Of a stretch of 64,000 nucleotides of DNA, positions 57,874 through 64,000 are shown piece by piece; position 1 is the stretch's first letter, and the number at the start of each line of letters is the position of its first letter. The notes below the pieces were generated by a model that saw only the letters and a list, made by a program, of their open reading frames with translations, made no database searches and was not told the origin of the DNA. Source of the DNA: CAVPJC01 sp963705155. GTDB lineage: Bacteria > Chloroflexota > Anaerolineae > Anaerolineales > UBA4823. A program made the position numbers and the translations under genes. Location: positions 248,001 through 312,000 of the forward strand of contig CAVPJC010000014.1 in the NCBI GenBank assembly GCA_963705155.1, given 5' to 3'.

Positions 57874-60094
57874 ATGACACGATCGGTATTCTTGCTGCAA
57901 TCCGACACAACTGCTGCCTGGTACCTCGAACAATATTTCTTAAAACAGGGTGATCGGGTTTTGAGTTTCGACGATTTTAAGTGAAGCCAAGCTGGCGATC
58001 CGGCATGAGAAATTTGAAATTGCTTTCGTCGATTTGCACCTGCCAGGAAATGACTGGCTGGAGGCGCTAAGACTGCTGCAGATACACAACCCGAGTGCGG
58101 GAATCATCGTAACCAACTTACATCCAGATGTCCGGCGGGAACTTTTGGTAAAACAGAGAGGTGTGCGGGTATTCTTGCGTGCCCCTTTTGCTGCCAATTG
58201 GATAGAAAGTGCGATCCTAAAACTTGAGAAGACAAAACCTCAAAGAATCAGACAGTCGGCTAACGGGGACAACCTGCCGCGAGTGCGTGTCTCGATGCGC
58301 TCAAAGATCACAATTCCATACACGTTGTTGGCCTTGTTCTTCGCACTGGTTTCATCATTTATGGCCAGCCGATATATCATCGAGTTCGATCCGGGACCGT
58401 TTCACAATCCAATTGATCGATACAGGCAAACTCACATCGGATTGGATGGTTCGCGAAGAAAGCCGGATTTTGGAGACACTTCGGCTTATAGCCAATATCC
58501 GAGGCCTACCTGATGCGCTCAAGCTTGGCGATGCTGTTACATTGCAATCCATTGCGTTGCCGGTGGCAGTCAATTACCAGGAAGATGCTGTTGAACTCCT
58601 GGATACACAGGGAATCAGTCGTATTTCCATTTATAAGAAGACTGGAGCAAATGTAGTTGATTATGCGATTACCCAGGGAAGCACTTCCCTGATGGGTACG
58701 GATTTTGTTCGCAAATCTCTGAACCAGCAAGCGGATGCAAGGGGAAATAAATATTCTGGTTATGTACTCCTCGACAAAGGAAGATTTTTTTTCGTTATCA
58801 GCCCGGTCTATGACAAATCTGGTGATCTGGTTGGATGTGTAGCTGTCGGGCGATCATTGGAAAACCTGGTTGACAACATACGCCAGGACACCCTGGGGCA
58901 TGTGACACTCTATGCATTGGATGGCACGATTCTGACTTCAACATTGCGCTTTCAAGGTGTGGACCATCCCGTAGACCCTGCTCAGGCCAATTTGCTCTTG
59001 CTCAATCAGGATGTGCAAAGCCCGGTTCGAGAAATAAAAATCGCGAGTACAACTTATTCCGAGATTTTGGGTCCCTGGGAAGTACGTGGGGGTCAAGATC
59101 TGGGTGTGATAGGAACATCACTGGCTCAGAACTTTTTTCGCGACCGTCTCTGTTGACTCGTTTACAAGCCGTGTTGATCATCGCAATGGCTGTCGTTGGG
59201 GTGATCGTATTAGGTGTCTTGATCGCCAATCAGATCACAAACCCGCTTTCGCGTGTCGTCCGGGCATCCATCGAAGTTGCCCGGGGTAATTTTCAAATAA
59301 AGGTCCCATCAAAAGGTGGTGATGAGGTCACCGTGCTGGCTCACGCCTTTAACTACATGGTGACCGGTTTGCAGGAAGGGTCCATTTACCGCGATTTACT
59401 TGGGCGAACCGTCTCTCCTGAAGTGCGTGAAGCCCTGCGGCATTCATTCGCCTCTGGTCAGCTTCAACTCGAGGGGCAAAGCGCAATCGCGACAGTCATG
59501 ATGAGCGATATCCGCGGGTTCACCACGCTTTCGGAAAAAGAGGCGCCGACCACTATCTTGAATTGGTTGAATGAATATTACGGAGAGATCGTCCCAATTA
59601 TTACCGCGCATGGCGGGGTGGTAGATAAATTTGAGGGTGATGCCGTGATGGCTTTTTTTGGCATCCTTCCGAAGCTGCTTCCACCCGAAGAAAGCGCAAA
59701 TGCTGCCTGCCAGGCAGCGCTCGAGATTTTAGGTGTGATCAATAAGATCAACCAGCGGCGCTTGTCTCGAGGTGAACCCGAGTTCGTGACGGGTATCGGG
59801 ATTAATACCGGCTCATTGATTGCGGGTGGATTGGGTACAGCAGATCGTTTGAACTACACTGTCATTGGAGATACGGTAAACACTACCCAAAGGATTGAAG
59901 GTGTGACCCAGGAATTCGGTGAGAGCGGTATCGTGATCAGCGAAAGCACACTCACAGCCTTAAAAATCAACCGGAGTGAGTTCAATTTGGAACCTTTAGG
60001 AGAGCATGCATTCAGAGGCAAACGCGAATTGATCTGGCTTTACCGCCTGATTCCTAACAATGCCGTTTCTGACACATCGGAGAATTCGGAATGA
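57874..60094 (+). CDS. Receiver-Cache-HAMP class III adenylate/guanylate cyclase, three frameshifts
   Basis: From ATG 57874, VFLLQSDTTAAWYLEQYFLK starts a receiver-like domain; after a shift near 57970 it continues with FEIAFVDLHLPGNDWLEAL. A transmembrane helix (TIPYTLLALFFALVSSFMAS) leads, after a shift near 58400, to an external Cache-like domain (GYVLLDKGRFFFVISPVYDK). A shift near 59150 precedes the second helix and HAMP (ANQITNPLSRVVRASIEVAR). The cyclase domain has the metal Asps in MMSDIRGFTTLSE and KFEGDAVMAFFG, and TADRLNYTVIGDTVNTTQRI. It likely makes cAMP or cGMP on binding a small external ligand. The receiver N-terminus on a Cache-cyclase is unusual. Confidence 0.83.
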
Positions 60095-60886
60095 AATCTC
60101 GCACAAGGCTTACCAAGGCTTATGGCAGCCTTCCGAAAGACGATCGCCGATGGCTGGTGATGTCTGTTCTCGTCCTTCTGATCTTGCTTGCAGGATTTCT
60201 TCTGGCTGTACTATTTGGGAAAATTGATGGATTACTGATTGTGCCTTTTTAACTTGCACTCTGAACTCAATGCAGATTACAGCAGTGAGCGCCTCGCGCT
60301 CCAATTCCCGGTGGTGCAATTGGAATTAATTGCTGATGTGCTGGCTGATTTGGGGTCATCCGATGGTATTGCGCAAGTAGCTACACTGCAAGTGTCCCTG
60401 CAGACACCTCCGGCATCCGTAACGCCTTTACCGGGTTCAATCCCTACGGCAGCACCGGGTGGGGGGACGATCACGCCGGCAACACAACCCACAACTCAAT
60501 CAGGAACTCCATCTTCCACACTCATAATCTCATCGGCTACGATTACACTGGTTGGAACACCCACCCTTACGTGGACCATGCAACTGACAATGACACCCAC
60601 GCCCAGCGATATCCCCCCTGTTTCAACGCTGGTCGGTTCGCCGTCGCGTACACCAACGCCCACGCGCAGGCCAACCCAGGGCGCCACTCAACCATCGTCT
60701 ACGGTCAGACCTTCTGCTACACCCAGGCCAACAAATCCTGCGGCTACCTCAACGCCAATTCCGACTAGTCCTCCCCCAACGATACCACCTCCCACAAATC
60801 CGCCTCCCACTAATCCACCTCCCACCGATCCGCCTGCGCCCACCCGAACACCAAATCCCTATCCGAACCCCAGTCCTTATCCCTAG
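60091..60886 (+). CDS. Membrane-anchored Thr/Pro-rich protein, frameshifted
   Basis: ATG 60091 overlaps the cyclase stop (ATGA). The first frame encodes a basic N-terminus and one transmembrane helix (MSVLVLLILLAGFLLAVLFG) and stops at 60252. The next frame continues from LNADYSSERLALQFPVVQLE, a short folded segment, into about 130 residues of Thr/Pro/Ser-rich sequence ending in repeats of PPPTNP. The low-complexity part is likely an extended external stalk. No enzyme motif is seen; coupling to the cyclase suggests an accessory role. Confidence 0.6.
60785..60844 (+). repeat. Four 15-bp tandem repeats encoding PPPTNP
   Basis: CCACCTCCCACAAAT and three variants of the same 15-bp unit lie head to tail, keeping the reading frame and coding PPPTN/PPPTD. 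The number of units could vary between strains. Confidence 0.8.
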
Positions 60887-60889
60887 GGA

Positions 60890-61117
60890 TTAATGCCTGC
60901 AGGATGAACAGGATCCTCCGCTACAGCCGGAGCAACCCCCGCCACTACAACTGGAAAAGGTATGACCGGCGCTTTGGGCAAAAAATACAGAAATCCGGCG
61001 TATGGTGTGATCGCTGCCGCATTTAAGGCATTTTATGGTTGCATCAGCATCACGCATCGAGCGTAGAGCCTCGAATTTACTTCTGCAGTCTTGACAGACA
61101 TATTCATAAACTGGCAT
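60890..61117 (-). CDS. FmdB-type zinc-ribbon protein
   Basis: A 75-residue protein starting MPVYEYVCQDCRSKFEAL with a second CxxC in TIKCLKCGSDHTIRR, the FmdB/putative regulatory protein family. The C-terminal tail has seven Cys within about 22 residues separated by Gly and Ser (CSGGGCSGCSGGSCSSC), which could bind metal. Function unknown, though members are often near formamidase or oxidoreductase genes. Confidence 0.9.
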   Translation of the reverse strand: MPVYEYVCQDCRSKFEALRSMRDADATIKCLKCGSDHTIRRISVFFAQSAGHTFSSCSGGGCSGCSGGSCSSCRH

Positions 61118-61205
61118 AGTGCACCTTTCCGGATGGTTTCGTTTATCATTGTACTGAATACTGGTTTGCGGGTCAATAGAGGAACATTAAGTCAGGAAGT
61201 AAATC

Positions 61206-61997
61206 ATGAAATTGTTTAGTGCGCTGGTGGTACAGGCCTTTAAACGCCAGATCACCTACCGGATCGCCACTGTGGCAGGTATCGTAACAAATTTCTTCTT
61301 TGGCTTGCTGCGTGTAGCCGTGCTGGTGGCGTTATACGGATCTCGTAATGATGTGGCTGGTATATCACTGGATGGAGCCATCACCTACACCGGTTTAACC
61401 CAGGCGATCATCGCCTATCTCAGTCTTTTTTCATGGTTTGAGATCATGAATTTGATTGCCAGCGGTGATGTTTCATCAGACTTGCTCAAACCAGTCGATT
61501 TTTTCCGATATTGGATGGCAATTGACCTGGGTCGAGCGTCCGCTCAGTTATTGCTGCGGGGCGCGCCTATCATGGTCGCATATGCTTTAATCTTTGATAT
61601 TCAAGTTCCCCGTACACCGATCCAGTGGGGGGTATTTTTGCTTGCCCTTTTTCTGGCCTGGCTCCTCAGCTTTTCGTGGCGCTTTTTAGTAAACCTGGCA
61701 GGTTTCTGGGTTCCCAATGCGATTGGGATAGGCCGCCTGGTGTTTACGTTTTCCTGGTTTTTTTCGGGTTTTTTGATGCCGCTGCGTTTTTTTCCGGATT
61801 GGTTCATCCAAATGTGCTATCTGACCCCTTTCCCTCATACGATTAACGTTGTTGTCGAGGCATTTTTAGGCGTTGTCGAGCCGGGAAAAATGTTTGCACT
61901 GTTACTCAGTCAGCTCGTTTGGATACTCGCTTTGTTTATTGCCGGGCAAATCACATTGCAAGCTGGGGTCCGGCGACTTGTCATACAGGGAGGGTGA
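61206..61997 (+). CDS. ABC-2 type transporter permease (first subunit)
   Basis: A 263-residue membrane protein with six helices. The start ALVVQAFKRQITYRIATVAG and the segment GDVSSDLLKPVDFFRYWMAI are typical of the DUF990/viologen-exporter-like ABC-2 permeases, usually encoded as two different permeases followed by an ATPase, as here. Substrate unknown. The next gene starts one base after its stop. Confidence 0.87.
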   Translation: MKLFSALVVQAFKRQITYRIATVAGIVTNFFFGLLRVAVLVALYGSRNDVAGISLDGAITYTGLTQAIIAYLSLFSWFEIMNLIASGDVSSDLLKPVDFFRYWMAIDLGRASAQLLLRGAPIMVAYALIFDIQVPRTPIQWGVFLLALFLAWLLSFSWRFLVNLAGFWVPNAIGIGRLVFTFSWFFSGFLMPLRFFPDWFIQMCYLTPFPHTINVVVEAFLGVVEPGKMFALLLSQLVWILALFIAGQITLQAGVRRLVIQGG

Positions 61998-61998
61998 A

Positions 61999-62808
61999 AT
62001 GAAGCGCGCCTTCCAGCTCTACCTGCGCCTCGTTGATGTTCAAATCCGGTCACAGATGCAGTACCGTTCATCGTTTGTCCTGGAAACTCTTGCGACAGGG
62101 ATAGCCAATTCGATGGGTTTTATTACCATTGCCCTGGTGCTGCAAAGATTTGATCAAATCGCCGGTTGGGAATTGAAGGAGGTGGCATTCCTGTTTGGTC
62201 TGATCGAGTTTTCATTTGGGTGCATGGATATGCTGTTCAGTGGATTTGACCCGGATTTTTTTTCACTTTATATTCGGCGGGGCACATTTGATCAACTATT
62301 ACTCCGGCCGGTGGACATCACTCTGCAGGTGTTTGGGTCGCGTTTCATTTCTCGGCGCATTGGCCGAATGATCCAGGGATTTTTGATAATACTTCTTGCA
62401 ATCTCGTGGAACGATATCCACTGGACATTTGCCAAGATATTGTACTTGCCTGTTGTCATCCTGAGCATCATCGCCTATTTTGGGGGTTTGTTTGTTGTGG
62501 GTTCGGCAATTACATTTTGGACCGGAGAATCGATCGAAGCCATGAATGCGCTCACCTACGGCGGCTCGGAAATGATGTCTTACCCGATGGATATTTATCC
62601 CAATTGGATGCGGCAGTTCTTCACATTTATCCTGCCAGCCATCTTTGTTAATTATTATCCGGCTTTGTATTTCCTGGACATGCCAGACCCATTTCATTTT
62701 CCAAAGTTTGTTATGTTTCTTGCGCCTATTGCCGGTTTTGGAGTTCTTGTGATAAGCATGGTCTTTTGGAATTATGGAATTCGCCATTATCAAAGCACGG
62801 GGACCTGA
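61999..62808 (+). CDS. ABC-2 type transporter permease (second subunit)
   Basis: I start at ATG 61999, preceded by GGAGGG; the frame is open further upstream inside the previous gene. About 269 residues with six helices; FDQLLLRPVDITLQVFGSRF corresponds to the RPV segment of the family, and SYPMDIYPNWMRQFFTFILP to the C-terminal part. It pairs with the permease upstream. Its stop overlaps the ATP-binding protein's start (TGATG). Confidence 0.87.
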   Translation: MKRAFQLYLRLVDVQIRSQMQYRSSFVLETLATGIANSMGFITIALVLQRFDQIAGWELKEVAFLFGLIEFSFGCMDMLFSGFDPDFFSLYIRRGTFDQLLLRPVDITLQVFGSRFISRRIGRMIQGFLIILLAISWNDIHWTFAKILYLPVVILSIIAYFGGLFVVGSAITFWTGESIEAMNALTYGGSEMMSYPMDIYPNWMRQFFTFILPAIFVNYYPALYFLDMPDPFHFPKFVMFLAPIAGFGVLVISMVFWNYGIRHYQSTGT

Positions 62809-63791
62809 TGATCATCGTCACTGATCTACGAAAGCACTTCCAATTATTAAAGCACCATCGCGGCACATTTGGGGCGCTCCGCAACCTGTTCAGTCGTGAA
62901 TACGATATTGTTCGGGCTGTCGATGGTGTCACCTTTAAAATCCATGAGGGAGAGCTTGTTGGCTATCTGGGTCCAAACGGAGCTGGCAAGTCAACAACAC
63001 TGAAAATGCTGACAGGCCTGCTTGTACCCACCAGCGGCGAGTTGTTGGTCAATGGGCGCATACCCTGGAAAGATCGAAAAGAGCATGTGGGTGTGATCGG
63101 AGCTGTTTTTGGCCAGAGAACCACCCTGTGGTGGGATCTCCCTGTGATCGAATCTTCGGATTTGAACCGCCATATCTACAGCATACCGGAAAATCGGTAT
63201 AAACAAAATTTACGTGAGTTCAAAACCCTTTTGGAATTGGATCCATTTCTAAACACACCGGTGCGTTCTCTGTCTTTAGGACAGCGCATGCGGGCAGAAA
63301 TTTGTGCTGCCTTGCTGCATGATCCTGGATTACTTTTTCTGGATGAACCGACTATCGGGCTGGATGTGGTTGCCAAAGAGCGGATCCGGCAGTTCATCCA
63401 TCACCTCAACAGGGAAAAGGGCACCACAGTGCTGTTGACCACACATGATTTATCGGACGTTGAGAAATTGTGTGACCGTGTCATGATCATCGACCATGGC
63501 AAGCTGCTTTATGATGGCAAATTGGAGCGGCTGCGTGAGCGATTTGGAGGTAAGCGGCGATTGGTGGTCGATTTTGCAGAAAATTATCCTCATCTGGATG
63601 TGGATGGGGCGGTTATCGTTGCCCATGACGGACTACGGGTTACCTATGAGTTTAATCGCGGTGAAGTGGCTGCATCTGACCTTATCGGGACGCTTTCCTC
63701 CAAATATCGCTTACACGATCTGGAAGTCAGAGAGCCGGAAATTGAACAAACCATCCGCAGAATTTACGAAGAGCGCTTATTAGAGAAATGA
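62808..63791 (+). CDS. ABC transporter ATP-binding protein
   Basis: ATG 62808 overlaps the upstream stop. Walker A is GYLGPNGAGKSTTLKML, the signature RSLSLGQRMRAEICAALLHD, Walker B LLFLDEPTIGLD and the switch His in LLTTHDLSDVE. The extra segment GVIGAVFGQRTTLWWDLPVI after Walker A is characteristic of the ATPase partner of DUF990-type permeases. It powers the two permeases just upstream. Confidence 0.93.
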   Translation: MIIVTDLRKHFQLLKHHRGTFGALRNLFSREYDIVRAVDGVTFKIHEGELVGYLGPNGAGKSTTLKMLTGLLVPTSGELLVNGRIPWKDRKEHVGVIGAVFGQRTTLWWDLPVIESSDLNRHIYSIPENRYKQNLREFKTLLELDPFLNTPVRSLSLGQRMRAEICAALLHDPGLLFLDEPTIGLDVVAKERIRQFIHHLNREKGTTVLLTTHDLSDVEKLCDRVMIIDHGKLLYDGKLERLRERFGGKRRLVVDFAENYPHLDVDGAVIVAHDGLRVTYEFNRGEVAASDLIGTLSSKYRLHDLEVREPEIEQTIRRIYEERLLEK

Positions 63792-63843
63792 ATCGGATTT
63801 TGCCTGACATGTTGCTCGGGAACATCCAGGATAACCGCAACGT

Positions 63844-63849
63844 TATAAT
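63844..63849 (+). promoter_or_regulatory. Possible -10 box for the terminal lipoprotein gene
   Basis: A perfect TATAAT stands 29 bp before the ATG at 63879. GGAACA occurs about 18 bp upstream of it, but no consensus -35 was found. Confidence 0.4.
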
Positions 63850-63878
63850 ACTTAAACTCATGGTAAGGAGTAACTTTT

Positions 63879-64000
63879 ATGTCTAAATTTCCTGTAAAAT
63901 TTATGTTTATCCTGTTTCTGGCTGTTCTCCTTGCGAGTTGTAATCTTCCGTACAGCCAGATTCCACCAACCGAACCTCCTGATGCAGCTTATACGGCCGC
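63879..64000 (+). CDS. Lipoprotein, 3' partial at window end
   Basis: TAAGGAG lies 8 bp before the ATG. The first 40 codons give a lipoprotein signal with lipobox VLLASC (about residue 20) and the start of a Pro/Thr-rich mature sequence (NLPYSQIPPTEPPD). It runs off the window, so the function cannot be told. It may be expressed separately from the ABC genes because a possible promoter lies in the gap. Confidence 0.8.
   Translation, partial: MSKFPVKFMFILFLAVLLASCNLPYSQIPPTEPPDAAYTA

Noticed and set aside
60785..60844. Possible short CRISPR-like array
   Set aside because: Units are 15 bp with no spacers and keep a coding frame for Pro-rich repeats.
1..64000. tRNA, rRNA or mobile elements
   Set aside because: No T-arm/anticodon pattern, rRNA stretch, transposase, integrase or terminal inverted repeats were recognised by reading; a tRNAscan/Infernal run would be decisive.

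Overview
The window looks like a chromosomal segment from a filamentous or anaerobic Chloroflexota bacterium, probably class Anaerolineae. This rests on gene style only: many large Sec-exported multidomain proteins with T/P-rich linkers, a membrane LuxR-kelch protein, several exported proteins ending near a [FY]LP motif, and mixed small operons of housekeeping enzymes. No rRNA, tRNA, CRISPR array, transposase or phage gene was recognised.

Layout. 1-4464: 3' part of a very large secreted subtilisin (S8). 4471-6837: a minus-strand pair, a class V aminotransferase and a saccharopine-dehydrogenase-like enzyme. 6927-9759: an exported phosphodiester-glycosidase/SH3b protein and a PurM/HypE-fold protein. 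9756-13014: minus-strand AlaX-type tRNA editing protein, FAD oxidoreductase, GNAT acetyltransferase and a small membrane protein. 13190-19585: plus-strand housekeeping run (histone-deacetylase-like amidohydrolase, NYN/LOTUS protein, OsmC, SpoT-like HD hydrolase, O-methyltransferase, PfkB kinase, nucleoside phosphorylase-fold enzyme). 19761-23373: membrane LuxR-kelch regulator, a secreted repeat protein and a lipoprotein. 23418-39019: mostly minus-strand cell-surface polysaccharide locus (flippase-like integral membrane protein, SAM methyltransferase, four glycosyltransferases, FAD amine oxidase/mutase-like protein, a GT-C-like membrane protein) headed by a large secreted M23 peptidase; it is interrupted by a badly broken plus-strand gene at 27.7-29.2 kb.

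39.3-49.7 kb is the most unusual part. One plus-strand block holds a membrane FN3-like protein, an HPr-kinase-like P-loop protein, a secreted propeller-like lipoprotein, an ECF sigma factor, an anti-sigma-like membrane protein carrying the same FN3-like domain, a 42-codon peptide gene with a YxxPxI motif and a C-terminal Ser, an ER-type signal-peptidase-like protein, a PqqD-family peptide-binding protein, a third FN3-like membrane protein, a gingipain/PorU-like C25 lipoprotein peptidase, and a GEVED-domain surface protein. I read it as a candidate RiPP-like or peptide-triggered surface-processing system. The gene families are visible in the sequence; the joint function is inference.

49.8-64 kb: an ABC-2 exporter pair, two coupled zinc-ribbon membrane proteins, a receiver-DUF309 fusion, a nitroreductase, the Tex RNA-binding protein, a receiver-Cache-HAMP adenylate cyclase, a P/T-rich membrane protein, an FmdB zinc ribbon, a three-gene ABC-2 transporter, and the start of a lipoprotein.

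A global caution: about thirty reading-frame breaks occur in otherwise conserved genes. In most cases where I could re-join the frames, one extra or missing base in a short homopolymer explains the break. I treat these as probable sequence errors and give the full span of each gene.
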